From assembly GCA_036498265.1 (NCBI GenBank), contig DASYFT010000036.1, positions 81,864 to 145,863 of the forward strand: a stretch of 64,000 nt of DNA. Reading direction: 5' to 3'. Position numbers and translations under genes: made by a program. Of the stretch, positions 7,528 to 16,626 are shown piece after piece. A model generated the notes under the pieces. That model saw only the letters and a program-made list of their open reading frames with translations. It was not told where the DNA came from and did no database searches. The stretch comes from Palsa-744 sp036498265 (GTDB taxonomy: Bacteria; Actinomycetota; Thermoleophilia; Solirubrobacterales; Solirubrobacteraceae). How positions within the stretch are numbered: the stretch's first letter is position 1; each line of letters starts with the position of its first letter.

Positions 7528-8571
7528 ATGAGTACGGCACCGACCAGGGTCGACGAGGGCGTGGGCATGCCCGATCCAGGTCCCATCATGCAGCTCGGAA
7601 CCGCGTTCTGGGCGTCCAAGACGTTGCTGAGCGCCGTTGAGCTTGGGCTGTTCAGCGAGCTGGCTGCGAACGGGCCGGACGACGCCGAAGCCCTGCGGGA
7701 GCGGCTGGGGCTGCACCCGAGAAGCGCCCGCGACTTCTTCGACGCACTGGTCGCACTCGGGATGCTCGAGCGCACCGATGGCGTCTACGAGAACACGAGC
7801 GAGACGGCGCTGTTCCTCGACCGCGCGAAGCCGAGCTACGTAGGCGGGATGCTCGAGATGCTCAACGCACGGCTGTTCGGGTTCTGGAACTCGCTCACGG
7901 AGGGCCTTCGCACGGGCGAGCCGCAGAACGAGGCCCGGGTGGGCGAGGACTTCTTCGCGAAGTTGTACTCCGAGCCGGCCCGCCTCAGTGGCTTCTTGAA
8001 AGCAATGACCGGGATCAGCGCCGGCGCGGCCCACGCCCTTGCAGCCGCCTTCCCCTGGGCCGATCACGAGACGGTGCTGGACGTGGGGTGTGCGCAGGGC
8101 TGTGTCTCCGCCGTGCTCGCCCAGACCCATGATCACCTGTCCGGCGGCGGCTTCGACCTGCCGGCGGTGCAGCCTTACTTCGACGAGCACATGGCCGCAT
8201 GCGGCGTCGCCGACCGCATGGCGTTCAACGCTGGGGACTTCTTCGCCGACGAGCTCCCCCAGACGGACGTGATCGTGATGGGCCACATCCTGCACGACTG
8301 GAACCTCGAGGAGAAGATGACGCTGCTCGAGAACGCCTACCGCGCGCTGCCGGACGGTGGCACCCTGATCGTGTACGAGGCGTTGATCGACGACGACCGT
8401 CGCGAGAACGCGTTCGGGTTGCTCATGAGCCTCAACATGCTGATCGAGACCCCGGGCGGCTTCGACTACACCGGTGAGGACTGCCGGTCCTGGATGCGCG
8501 ACGTAGGATTCACCCAGAGCTCGGTGCACCACCTCATCGGCCCGGACTCGATGGTGGTGGGCCGGAAGTAG
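7528..8571 (+). CDS. SAM-dependent O-methyltransferase (hydroxyindole/caffeate OMT-like)
   Basis: The 347-residue protein has an N-terminal winged-helix dimerisation domain (about residues 15-90, ALGMLERTDGVYENTSETA) and a Rossmann methyltransferase domain with the SAM-binding motif VLDVGCAQG near residue 185 and the post-motif GHILHDWNLEE, whose His is the general base in plant-type O-methyltransferases. ATG 7528 follows a strong GAGGGGGGA ribosome binding site. It stands 107 bp after the carboxylic acid operon and could be separately transcribed. Related actinobacterial enzymes methylate hydroxyls of polyketides, phenols or carotenoid-like products; the substrate is not evident here. Confidence 0.88.
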   Translation: MSTAPTRVDEGVGMPDPGPIMQLGTAFWASKTLLSAVELGLFSELAANGPDDAEALRERLGLHPRSARDFFDALVALGMLERTDGVYENTSETALFLDRAKPSYVGGMLEMLNARLFGFWNSLTEGLRTGEPQNEARVGEDFFAKLYSEPARLSGFLKAMTGISAGAAHALAAAFPWADHETVLDVGCAQGCVSAVLAQTHDHLSGGGFDLPAVQPYFDEHMAACGVADRMAFNAGDFFADELPQTDVIVMGHILHDWNLEEKMTLLENAYRALPDGGTLIVYEALIDDDRRENAFGLLMSLNMLIETPGGFDYTGEDCRSWMRDVGFTQSSVHHLIGPDSMVVGRK

Positions 8572-8585
8572 GCGCTGCAGCGCCT
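8570..8585. other. Perfect 16-bp palindrome at the methyltransferase stop
   Basis: AGGCGCTGCAGCGCCT overlaps the TAG stop of the O-methyltransferase. It could fold as a small stem in the mRNA and assist termination, although no T-run follows. The rest of 8586-8826 shows no supported feature. Confidence 0.35.
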
Positions 8586-8826
8586 CCCGGGGAGCGCTGA
8601 TCTCGCGGCGGCGGTCTGCATCGACGAGATGACGAGCCGCCGGTAGCGCATAGCGTAAGCGGCGGTTTCTCGCTGCCCGCAGCCATATCGCAGGCACGGC
8701 GCTCGTACCTCGCCTGTCTGCGCGCGCTCGCCAAGCGCTACCCCGGCGCTGCCTACCCGCAGCCGCCGCCAGGAACATTGCGGTTCCCCTTGGACTCGTC
8801 CGCCTGAGCCCGGGATACTCCTGTCG

Positions 8827-10665
8827 GTGTTACGTACGCCGGATCTCGCCGGACACGCGCTCGATGGGCGCTATGAGCTACACGCCTTGATCGGCGAGGG
8901 TGCCTTTGGCCGCGTATACCGGGGGGTGGACAGGCGCCTCGCGCGAGCGGTCGCGGTGAAGGTGATCAAGCCCTGGTGGGCCGAGGATACCGGGTGGGTG
9001 GAACGCTTCCAGCGCGAGGCGCAGTTGCTGGCTCGCGTCAGCGATCCCGGGATCGTTCAGATCTTCGACATCGGCCACGCCGAGGAGGGCCCCTACTACG
9101 TCGCCGAGCTCGTCGAAGGGGAGAGCCTCGCGGCACGCCTGCGGCGTGGCCCGCTACGGGTCGCCGAAGCGCGCGCCGTCGCCGAACAGCTCTGCCGCGC
9201 GCTCGCTAGCGCCCACGCAGAGGGGGTCGTGCACTGCGACGTCAAGCCGGCCAACATCCTGCTGAGCGTCGAGGGAAAGGTGAAGGTAGGCGACTTCGGT
9301 ATGGCGCGACTCGCCGAGGGGACGTCGCAGGCGCCTTCAGCCACCGTTGCGGGCACTCCCCGCTACATGTCGCCCGAGCAGGCACGTGGGCGAGCCACGA
9401 CCGCGGCAACGGACGTCTACAGCGCCGGCGTCGTCCTTTACGAGATGCTCGCCGGTGAGCCCCCGTTTGTGCATGGATCCGCCGTCGAGCTTGGCGTGCG
9501 CCACCTCCAGGATCGCCCGCCGCCGCTGCCGGCGCGCGTCCCACGTGTCCTGCGCCAGGTGGTGGATCGGGCGCTCGCCAAGCACCCGGCTGATCGCTAT
9601 CCCGACGGCACAGCCATGGCGGCGGCGCTGGCAAGCGCCGCCGACACCTCGAGGTCGGCGCCGCCATCGCAAGCAGCCGCCCCGAATAGCAGCGAAGCGG
9701 CGAGCCACGGCCCCGCCGATCCAGCGACGGCCACCCTCGTCAGGGCCGAACTGGCGACCATCGACCTCGCCACGTCCAGGAAGCGCGACGGGGCACCAAC
9801 CGGCATCCTGGACACGTGGCAGCTCCCACCGTCGCGACGTCCTCCGAGACGTCGACCAAAAGCGCACGCGCATGGCCGCCGCTGGATCCTCCTAGTCCCC
9901 GCCCTGCTCGCGCTGGCCGGCGGCGCACTAGCGGCGTTCCTGCTCACCGCTGGCGCCAGAACGACCGTACCCGAGCTGCGGGGGCTCCCGCGTGCGGGCG
10001 TGGAGGCTCGGGCGCGGCGCCTGCATGTGCGGCCCAAGCTCTCGAGGCGCTACTCGGGCACGGTCGCCGGGGTTGCGATCGCACAGGACCCGGCTGTCGG
10101 CACGCGAGTCGCGGACGGTTCGACTGTCCACGTGATCCTCAGCGCTGGTCCGCCGCCAGTGAGCGTTCCCGGTGTCGTCGGCCAGGCCGCGGCCGTCGCG
10201 CAGAGCGTGCTTGCTCGCGTCGGGCTTCGCTACGCAACGACGTTCGTGGCCGTCCCCGGATCCACACCGGATGTCGTCGTGCGACAATCGCCCGCGCTGG
10301 CCGCGACCGTGCCCCGCGACTCGACGGTGTCCCTAAGCGTCGCCGAGGCGCCGCGCTGGCGGCCGTTGACGACCTTCTCCGGCGTCGACGACGGCCGCTC
10401 GGTTCAGTTCCGCATCCTCGGCAAGCAGTGGAAGGTGACCTACAGCATGGCCTACGAAGGAACGTGCCTCCTGTTGGTGGCCTGTTTCGGACCGAGCGCC
10501 GACGCGCGCAACGTACTGACCGACTCGACCTTCGGCGGCTTCGAACTCGGGGAAGGGAATTCCCAGACGCACACGTTCAACAGCGGTCCTGGCCGGTACC
10601 GGATGGAGATCTCCGGTGGCCATGACTCGGCTCGGTGGTCGATGACCGTCGAGGACTACTACTGA
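8827..10665 (+). CDS. Ser/Thr protein kinase with two PASTA domains and an extracellular C-terminal domain
   Basis: This 612-residue kinase starts at GTG 8827. The cytoplasmic catalytic domain (residues 16-280) has the GEGAFGRVYRG loop, K45, the catalytic HCDVKPAN (D138) and DFG (156-158), and an SPEQARG activation segment. A proline-rich linker leads to a single membrane helix (about 352-375). Outside the cell lie two PASTA repeats (about 378-445 and 446-510), which in PknB-type kinases bind peptidoglycan fragments, and then about 100 residues without a family I recognise, containing two cysteines that could pair. The kinase probably senses envelope state. It stands alone with no phosphatase or FHA gene nearby. 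Confidence 0.93.
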   Translation: MLRTPDLAGHALDGRYELHALIGEGAFGRVYRGVDRRLARAVAVKVIKPWWAEDTGWVERFQREAQLLARVSDPGIVQIFDIGHAEEGPYYVAELVEGESLAARLRRGPLRVAEARAVAEQLCRALASAHAEGVVHCDVKPANILLSVEGKVKVGDFGMARLAEGTSQAPSATVAGTPRYMSPEQARGRATTAATDVYSAGVVLYEMLAGEPPFVHGSAVELGVRHLQDRPPPLPARVPRVLRQVVDRALAKHPADRYPDGTAMAAALASAADTSRSAPPSQAAAPNSSEAASHGPADPATATLVRAELATIDLATSRKRDGAPTGILDTWQLPPSRRPPRRRPKAHAHGRRWILLVPALLALAGGALAAFLLTAGARTTVPELRGLPRAGVEARARRLHVRPKLSRRYSGTVAGVAIAQDPAVGTRVADGSTVHVILSAGPPPVSVPGVVGQAAAVAQSVLARVGLRYATTFVAVPGSTPDVVVRQSPALAATVPRDSTVSLSVAEAPRWRPLTTFSGVDDGRSVQFRILGKQWKVTYSMAYEGTCLLLVACFGPSADARNVLTDSTFGGFELGEGNSQTHTFNSGPGRYRMEISGGHDSARWSMTVEDYY

Positions 10666-10886
10666 CTCCGGCTCGCCGCCGAGCGACAGGGTGAGATGCT
10701 CGCTCGCAACTGAGTGCGAAGGTGTGGGTCTCGCGTGTTCCTCGATGTCGTCGATCGCGAGTGTCAGGCGGTGCACAGCTGAGCGGACAGAAGATAAGGG
10801 CGAATACTCACGATAAGCCTAAGACGGGTGCTTCACAGACTTTGTTGGGTGGACGCAGGAGCCTTGTGGCTCCTCGCAAGCGTCCC

Positions 10887-11561
10887 TCAGCTCGTGAGTC
10901 CGGCGATGCCGTTGCGAATCAGCGAGGCGGCGAGCAGGATGAGGATGACGGCCGCGACTGTTCTCGCGTTTCGTTCAAGCCAGCCTCGCGCCCCGAGAAG
11001 CACCCGCTGCGCAAGATCGGGCGAGAAGGCTAACAGCACGATTGCCGCCAGCAGCGGCAGAAGCGAGACAACGGCGAAGGCCAGCCACTCGATTATGTAC
11101 TGGGTGGCACTCGGGTTGGTCTCCGAGACGGTCTTCAAAGCGAGCGGGATGAATCCGCCGGGATTCGCGAGCGAGGCCCCGGCGGCGACGATCACTATGA
11201 CCGGGGACGAGGCCACCTTGCTCATCCGGTCCATCATGGCCGCTGTGCGTGTCGGGTCGCGGGGCCGTCGCAGGAACCGCACGACAAAGACGATGACGAC
11301 CGCACCCGCAACCACGTCGAGGATCGCCACCCACGTCTTGGGAGCGTTCGTAGTACTACTCGAGGCGGCCGCATTGCCCAGCAGGAACGCCGCGACGACG
11401 CCAATGATGAGCGTCATGCCAAACGCCCCGAGGAAGAACCAGAAGCCGGTGCGCAAAGGACGCTCACTGAGCACGAGTGCGAGGACGCTGAAGCTAACCG
11501 TCGTCGGCGAGAGCATCGCCGCGAGCCCGACGAGCGCAAGTTCGATCCAAACCGATTCCAC
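10887..11561 (-). CDS. GAP/Sap-type membrane protein (sulfolipid-1-addressing-like)
   Basis: The 224-residue protein has six predicted membrane helices arranged in two halves, with a charged cytoplasmic segment (FLRRPRDPTRTAAMMDRMSK) between them. The layout and the opening LALVGLAAMLSPTTVSFSVLAL match the GAP family, whose mycobacterial members help export sulfolipids and glycopeptidolipids, a LysE-like fold. GTG 11561 begins directly before the first helix and follows GGGGAACG; longer starts add a basic, non-membrane segment. It is isolated from other lipid genes, so any cargo is unknown. The 221 bp downstream (10666-10886) show no gene. Confidence 0.78.
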   Translation of the reverse strand: MESVWIELALVGLAAMLSPTTVSFSVLALVLSERPLRTGFWFFLGAFGMTLIIGVVAAFLLGNAAASSSTTNAPKTWVAILDVVAGAVVIVFVVRFLRRPRDPTRTAAMMDRMSKVASSPVIVIVAAGASLANPGGFIPLALKTVSETNPSATQYIIEWLAFAVVSLLPLLAAIVLLAFSPDLAQRVLLGARGWLERNARTVAAVILILLAASLIRNGIAGLTS

Positions 11562-11808
11562 CCGTTCCCCTACTACGCCGAGTCCGCCGCTTGCCCTTCT
11601 AGGCGCCGGGAGTTCCTCCACGTGTGGCACTCGTGGCGTCTCCAACGAGCGTCGCAGCGAACGCGACGCTCGCATCTCTTCCGGGCAAACCACCCGATCC
11701 CGTGCGGGGCTGCCGCGGGTTAGTCGGCAGGCAGATCCAGCAGCCACGACCAGCGGGGCCGGCTGAGCGCTTGGCGCATCGCGCTTCGCCACATGAACGC
11801 AGTGCGCT

Positions 11809-13125
11809 TCAACCGCGCCGTGCGGCACTCACGAGAGTCTGTCCTGGATGAAACTCCCGAACCGGGACAAATACGTTGCGGGCGACGGATACTGTGATCG
11901 GCCCGACGCTCGGATCGCCGCTCCGGAGGATGCTGAAGCTTCCCGTGATCCCAGCCCGGATGTGTGTTTTGAAGAGGGCCGCGATCGTGCGCTCGCGGCT
12001 ACCTCCTGCGTCGATCGCGTTGAGCAGCACTGCGGCCGCTTGGCCGGCATAGGGCGCAAACAGTTCGATGGCGCCGTGGACTTCCCCGCGCAGCTCGGTA
12101 ACGAGCCGGCGCCCGGTCCCCACCAGATGTTGCGGCACTCGCCCTGGAACACTCGTGAACATCCCACCTGCGGCCGAGCCGGCCAGTTCGATCGTTGACT
12201 GTTGTGCGAACCCGTCCGGAGCAAGCAGCTTGACGTTTCCCTCGTTTGCGCCCATAAGCGCGACCTTGGCCTTTATCACCGCAGCTCCGTTCTCCTCAGT
12301 CAGCCCCGCCAGCAACACGCCGTTTGGGTGTTTGCGAGCCACGTGACGCATGAGCGCCTGGTAGCTTGACGCCGTCGGATTCCAAGCGCTGAACCCAACG
12401 ATCTTCAGGCCGAGCTTGCGCGCGGCGCCTCTGAACGTGCGAGCCTGTCCGAGGCTCGTGGGGTCTTCGGCCGCAAACAAGATGTAGACGCGCTTGATCC
12501 GCCGCTGGCTGGCGAACTGAGCCAGCCCAGCCCCCTGGTATGCATCGTTGGGGACGACGCGGGCGTAGTTGCGTCGTTTCGGGTAAAGGCTCGCCGGATT
12601 GCCTTCGCTGCATTCGGGGCTGGGTTGGGTCAGGCAAATCAGGGTGTTGCCCGGAGACACCATCGCGAGGCCCCCGCCCGGCGCCGCGCCGAGCAACGGG
12701 ATCATCGCTTTGGCGCAGCCGGAGTTGTAGGTGCCGACGACCCCCAGCACGCTCGCGTCGGACGCGTACGCTCTTGCGTTCGATTCGCAGATCGGCTTGC
12801 TCCACAGCCCGGTCGCGGCGTCCGAGTCATCACACACCTGCAACCCGATCCGGTGCTTGCCGGCTCGCCACCCTGCCGTACGGAGCACGAGCCGGATTGC
12901 ATCGTTCATCTGTTGCGAGCGATTGCTAGACGCGCCCTGCAATGGGAGGTCCGAGACGATCAGGCTTTCAGCTGCGCCGGCTCCTTCGTACTGGACCGGC
13001 CCGCACGCGGAGATGGCCACCGGCGTCGCTGCGGACTGGGCCGCCCTGCCCTCCCCGAATAGCCAGAACGGGATAGCCGCGAGGGACGCGGCAGCGAGCG
13101 AGGCGACGCGGCCCAGGCGGGACAC
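11809..13125 (-). CDS. Branched-chain amino acid-type ABC substrate-binding protein
   Basis: This is a roughly 438-residue periplasmic-binding protein of the Leu/Ile/Val-binding (Peripla_BP_6) type. After a signal peptide (SRLGRVASLAAASLAAIPFW) come the ligand-domain segments MNDAIRLVLRTAGWRAGKHRIGL read as the usual early helix, VLGVVGTYNSGCAKAMIPLL, and VYILFAAEDPTSLGQARTFR. GTG 13125 gives a compact signal peptide; GTG 13182 would add 19 residues and cannot be excluded. No permease or ATPase gene is adjacent, so it is an orphan binding protein, perhaps feeding a distant transporter or acting as a sensor. A tRNA-like repeat lies about 110 bp upstream. Confidence 0.85.
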   Translation of the reverse strand: MSRLGRVASLAAASLAAIPFWLFGEGRAAQSAATPVAISACGPVQYEGAGAAESLIVSDLPLQGASSNRSQQMNDAIRLVLRTAGWRAGKHRIGLQVCDDSDAATGLWSKPICESNARAYASDASVLGVVGTYNSGCAKAMIPLLGAAPGGGLAMVSPGNTLICLTQPSPECSEGNPASLYPKRRNYARVVPNDAYQGAGLAQFASQRRIKRVYILFAAEDPTSLGQARTFRGAARKLGLKIVGFSAWNPTASSYQALMRHVARKHPNGVLLAGLTEENGAAVIKAKVALMGANEGNVKLLAPDGFAQQSTIELAGSAAGGMFTSVPGRVPQHLVGTGRRLVTELRGEVHGAIELFAPYAGQAAAVLLNAIDAGGSRERTIAALFKTHIRAGITGSFSILRSGDPSVGPITVSVARNVFVPVREFHPGQTLVSAARRG

Positions 13126-13232
13126 CGCTCCAGAGCATAACCAGGGAGGGAAGCGGCGTGCTCGACGATCTGTGGGCCACACGGTGCGCGAGTACTCTCG
13201 GCCCAGACCCCACGATTACCAGCCGGTCTAAG

Positions 13233-13274
13233 TGGAGCCAACCGGGATCGAACCGGTGACCTCCTGCTTGCAAA
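13233..13274 (-). repeat. tRNA-Ala(TGC) 3'-half fragment
   Basis: Read on the minus strand, this contains an anticodon loop TTTGCAA with the 3' strand GCAGG of its stem, a five-base variable loop, a full T-arm (ACCGG-TTCGATC-CCGGT) and the acceptor end TGGCTCCA. The 5' side does not continue: the bases after the loop (ACGCC) do not pair with GCAGG and there is no D-arm or 5' acceptor strand. It is therefore a 3' fragment, not a working tRNA. The same fragment recurs at 21076 and 46731. The rest of 13126-13459 shows no gene. Confidence 0.75.
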
Positions 13275-13459
13275 ACGCCCGCGCTGCGCCCCGAACCCAG
13301 TGGTGAAATGGCGTGATTTGCAGGGGAGTTCATTCGCGACGTTTCGCGAGGAGATCGAGACGGATACGCGCCGATTGTCGGCGGTTACTGCGGTTGCCTG
13401 CAGGAGGAGGTTCAAGCGAGGGAGGTCCGCCCGCCCACCTCTCGCTACATATAGCCATG

Positions 13460-13726
13460 TCATAGCCAGTGCGGGGGATGCAGGCGATGGGGGACGTACT
13501 GACCGGATTGCCGCTTGCGGCGCTCGAGCCTCTGTAGCCGCTCGATCGACTCGAGCGTTTCCGCCCTAGCCAGCCGACGTCCTCGTTTGACGTCCGCTAG
13601 CCATACGGACCATCCGCGGCCCGCCGCCTTCGGCAACGCCCGCGCGCCGGCCTCGACACCGGTCGCGGGCCGGTTGTGGGTGATCCGGATTTGATTAGCG
13701 GCAATCGCCAGCCGGTCTTTGGTCAT
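13460..13726 (-). CDS. Small basic hypothetical protein
   Basis: An 88-residue basic frame starts with ATG 13726 preceded by GAGG at a good distance. It reads MTKDRLAIAANQIRITHNRP and ends in a basic, glutamine-containing helix (about residues 55-77). I recognise no domain. Its third codon positions are mostly G or C, as in neighbouring genes, and nothing competes on the other strand. It diverges from the sigma factor gene 100 bp away. It could be a small regulator or simply a chance frame. Confidence 0.4.
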   Translation of the reverse strand: MTKDRLAIAANQIRITHNRPATGVEAGARALPKAAGRGWSVWLADVKRGRRLARAETLESIERLQRLERRKRQSGQYVPHRLHPPHWL

Positions 13727-13825
13727 CGTTCAAGCCTCGTTTGGTCGTGTTGTCTGGGTAGACACCGCGGGAGCGGGAGAGTTGAGCGATGACTTTCCGA
13801 CGCGTGTGGTGTCCTTCCGAGGGCG

Positions 13826-14833
13826 ATGACTGAAGCGGCCGTGCTGACCCGAGCCCGGGCTGGCGACGAGGAGGCATTTTGCTCGCTGGTCGAGCCCTAC
13901 GCGCGCGAGCTGCAGCTCCACTGCTACCGAATCCTCGGCTCGCTCCAGGACGCCGAGGACCTGCTCCAGGAGACGCTGCTGGCGGCCTGGCGCGGTCTTG
14001 ACAAGTTCGAGGGGAGGGCATCGATGCGCTCGTGGCTGTACCGGATCGCGACCAACCGCTGTCTCAACGCACTGCGCGCCCGCGGCCGCCGACCGCCCGA
14101 GTCACAAGCCGACCTGTCCGCGCCGACCCGGATGGCCGAGCCGCTGTGGCTCGAGCCCTACCCGGACGCGATGCTCGAGGGGATCGCCGACCTCGCTCCC
14201 GGACCCGACGCGCGCTACGAGGCCAAGGAGGCCATCGCGCTCGCGTTCGTCACCGGCCTGCAACAGCTCGCGCCGCGCCAACGAGCGGTGCTCGTACTGC
14301 GCGACGTGCTCGGCTTCCAAGCCAGCGAGGTCGCCAACGTGCTTGACACCAGCGAGGCGTCGGTCAACAGCGCCCTGCAGCGCGCGCGGGCCACGCTCGA
14401 ATCACGGACGCCGCTAAGCGCCTCCGTCCTCGAGCGCGCGCCGCTGCCCGGCTCGGCCGTCGAGCTCGAGCTGCTCGGGCAGTTCGCCGACGCGTTCGAG
14501 GACGGCGACGCCGACCGGATCGCCGTGCTGCTGACCGACGAAGCGCTCTTTACGATGCCGCCCGAACCTGGCGAGTTGCGCGGCAAGACGGCGATCTCCG
14601 CGTACCTGCACGACCGCTTCTCCCTCACCATCGACCGCCCAACGCGGCTCGTGCCGACCCGCGCGAACGGTCAGCCCGCCTTCGCGACCTACGTCGGAGA
14701 CGCGCACACGTCAATCGCACGCTTCAACAATATGCTCGTGCTGACCCTCCAGGACAACCGGATCTCAGGCCTGACCCGATTCGGAGACACCGGGATCCTG
14801 CCGGCGTTCGGGTTGCCACGAGTGCTGCGCTAG
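13826..14833 (+). CDS. ECF sigma factor with C-terminal NTF2/SnoaL-like domain
   Basis: The 335-residue protein has sigma region 2 (about residues 20-90, YRILGSLQDAEDLLQETLLA and RSWLYRIATNRCLNALR) and region 4 (about 140-200, LPPRQ-like APRQRAVLVLRDVLGF and EASVNSALQRAR), followed by a roughly 120-residue SnoaL/NTF2-like domain (from about residue 213). This layout matches the SigG/TIGR02960 type, where the C-terminal fold modulates sigma activity in place of a separate anti-sigma factor. ATG 13826 follows CGAGGGCG. No anti-sigma gene is adjacent. The downstream acyl-CoA synthetase might be a target, but I see no shared promoter evidence. Confidence 0.92.
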   Translation: MTEAAVLTRARAGDEEAFCSLVEPYARELQLHCYRILGSLQDAEDLLQETLLAAWRGLDKFEGRASMRSWLYRIATNRCLNALRARGRRPPESQADLSAPTRMAEPLWLEPYPDAMLEGIADLAPGPDARYEAKEAIALAFVTGLQQLAPRQRAVLVLRDVLGFQASEVANVLDTSEASVNSALQRARATLESRTPLSASVLERAPLPGSAVELELLGQFADAFEDGDADRIAVLLTDEALFTMPPEPGELRGKTAISAYLHDRFSLTIDRPTRLVPTRANGQPAFATYVGDAHTSIARFNNMLVLTLQDNRISGLTRFGDTGILPAFGLPRVLR

Positions 14834-14854
14834 CCCAACACCGTTCGACGACGC

Positions 14855-14868
14855 CGCTGATATCAGCG
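14855..14868. promoter_or_regulatory. Perfect 14-bp palindrome upstream of the acyl-CoA synthetase
   Basis: CGCTGATATCAGCG lies between the sigma factor stop and the synthetase start, 76 bp before the latter. Its perfect symmetry and AT core suit a dimeric repressor site, or a small terminator stem for the sigma gene. No regulator can be assigned. Confidence 0.4.
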
Positions 14869-14944
14869 CTCAGGCGCTCAGTGCAGGTGCTCGAGCAGCC
14901 GCAAATCGGCCATGATGGAACCTCCCAACGAAGGAGTAGGGCCG

Positions 14945-16519
14945 ATGCCAGAGAGTGGGGACCCTTACGAGCTCGCATGCGCCGAGCACCGATGGGAGGT
15001 GCCGACGCACTACAACATCGCGTTCGATGTCTGCGACCGCCATCCACGTGAGAAGCTCGCGATAATCCACGAGCACTTCTCCGGGGCAGTTCGGGAAGTC
15101 ACCTGGGGCGAGCTTCAGGATCTGTCAAATCGGTGTGCCAGCGTACTGGCGGCGCACGGGGTCAAGCGCGGGGACCGCGTCGCCATAGTGTTGCCGCCGA
15201 CGCCCGAGGCCGCGGCCATGTTCTTTGCCACCTGGAAGCTGGGCGCCCTGCTGCTCTCTATGTCCGTTCTCTACGGTGACGAGGGGATCCGTCACCGTCT
15301 CCAAGATGCGGAGCCGGCCGTCCTGGTTACTGACGCGGCGAACGTCGGGCGGTTCGGACATGACGTCACGACTCCCCTGCTCGTTCTCGACCGGGACACG
15401 CTGTCCGGCGCCACCACCGCGTTCGAGCCGGTCCAGACGCTGGCCGAGGACCCGGCCCAGCTCTACTACACCTCCGGCACGACAGGCCTCGCGAAGGGCA
15501 TCGTCCACGCCCACCGCTACATCCTGGCCCACGAGGAGTTCCGCTACTGCCACGACATCCGAGACGGCGAGCGCTTCCACGGCATGGGTGAGTGGGCGTG
15601 GGCGGCGGGCATCTGCCCGCTCCTAGGTCCCTGGCGCCTCGGCGCCGTGCAGTGCGTCTACCAACGCGAGGGTGGCTTCGATCCCCACAAGACGCTGGAC
15701 TTCCTCTCGCGCCATGGGGTCAGCAACGTCTTCGGGACGCCCACGGCGATCCGTTCCATGATGTCGATCACTGACGCGGGCAGCCGCTACCCACAGCAGT
15801 TCCGGATCGTCTGCTCCGCGGGCGAGCCACTGAATCCCGAGGCGATCAAGTGGTTCCGCGACCAGTACGGGGTCACGGTCCTCGACTACTACGGCCTGAC
15901 CGAGTCCTACCCGCTCTGCGCCAACTTCCCCTTCATGGACGTCCGCGAAGGCTCGATGGGCAAGCCGATGCCGGGCTGGCATTTGGCGATCCTCGACGAG
16001 GACGAGAACGAGGTCCCCCAGGGCGAGCGCGGGGAGATCTGCCTACGCGCCCGCACGAACCCGCACTACCCGCTCGGCTATTGGCGCCGTGAGGAGGAGA
16101 GCGAGGCCACGTTCGGCGGCGATTGGTTTCACACCAAGGACGCCGCCCGGATGGACGCCGACGGTTACGTCTGGTACGAGGGCCGGGCCGACGACGTGAT
16201 CATCGCCGCCGGCTACCGGATCGGGCCGTTCGAAGTCGAGTCGGTCTGCCTCGAACATGAGGCTGTCAGGGAGGCCGCGGTCGTGGCGGCACCTGACGAG
16301 CGCCGCGGGAACATCGTCAAGGCTTTTGTCGTCCTCGCCGCCGACCATGAGCCGTCCCCGGAACTGGCGGAGCGCATCCAGGCCTTCGTCCGCGAGCGGC
16401 TCTCGGCCTACGCCTATCCGCGGGAAATCGAGTTCATCGAGGAGTTGCCGAAGACCCTGACGGGCAAGATCAGACGAATCGAGCTGCGCGAGCAGGCGAG
16501 GTCGCGGTCCGCGAGGTGA
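14945..16519 (+). CDS. Acyl-CoA synthetase (AMP-forming, ANL superfamily)
   Basis: The 524-residue enzyme should activate a carboxylic acid to its CoA thioester through an acyl-adenylate. It shows the P-loop-like YYTSGTTGLAKG (about residues 178-189), the YYGLTESYP adenine-site motif, the hinge region with the conserved Asp in WFHTKDAARMDADGYVWYEG, the GYRIGPFEVE segment and the catalytic lysine in PKTLTGKIRR near the C terminus. ATG 14945 has AAGGAG eight bases upstream and is preferred to an ATG 33 bp earlier. The sequence is closest in feel to acetyl- or medium-chain acyl-CoA synthetases. It is followed by a GC-rich hairpin. Confidence 0.9.
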   Translation: MPESGDPYELACAEHRWEVPTHYNIAFDVCDRHPREKLAIIHEHFSGAVREVTWGELQDLSNRCASVLAAHGVKRGDRVAIVLPPTPEAAAMFFATWKLGALLLSMSVLYGDEGIRHRLQDAEPAVLVTDAANVGRFGHDVTTPLLVLDRDTLSGATTAFEPVQTLAEDPAQLYYTSGTTGLAKGIVHAHRYILAHEEFRYCHDIRDGERFHGMGEWAWAAGICPLLGPWRLGAVQCVYQREGGFDPHKTLDFLSRHGVSNVFGTPTAIRSMMSITDAGSRYPQQFRIVCSAGEPLNPEAIKWFRDQYGVTVLDYYGLTESYPLCANFPFMDVREGSMGKPMPGWHLAILDEDENEVPQGERGEICLRARTNPHYPLGYWRREEESEATFGGDWFHTKDAARMDADGYVWYEGRADDVIIAAGYRIGPFEVESVCLEHEAVREAAVVAAPDERRGNIVKAFVVLAADHEPSPELAERIQAFVRERLSAYAYPREIEFIEELPKTLTGKIRRIELREQARSRSAR

Positions 16520-16524
16520 GCGTC

Positions 16525-16558
16525 CGGGCCCGGCCGGCCTACGGGAGGCCAGGGCCCG
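16525..16558 (+). terminator. GC-rich hairpin after the acyl-CoA synthetase
   Basis: GGGCC and GGCCT on the left pair with AGGCC and GGGCCC on the right around ACGGG, starting 6 bp after the stop. There is no clear T-tract, as is common for actinobacterial terminators. Confidence 0.5.
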
Positions 16559-16626
16559 CGAGGGGCTAGCCGATTTCCTCAGGGGCCTTCTGCTCCGTCA
16601 GCAGCCGGTCAAACGAGCGGCCGCCG

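Noticed and set aside
13233..13320. Complete tRNA-Ala gene
   Set aside because: The 5' acceptor strand, D-arm and the 5' side of the anticodon stem are missing, so only a fragment exists.
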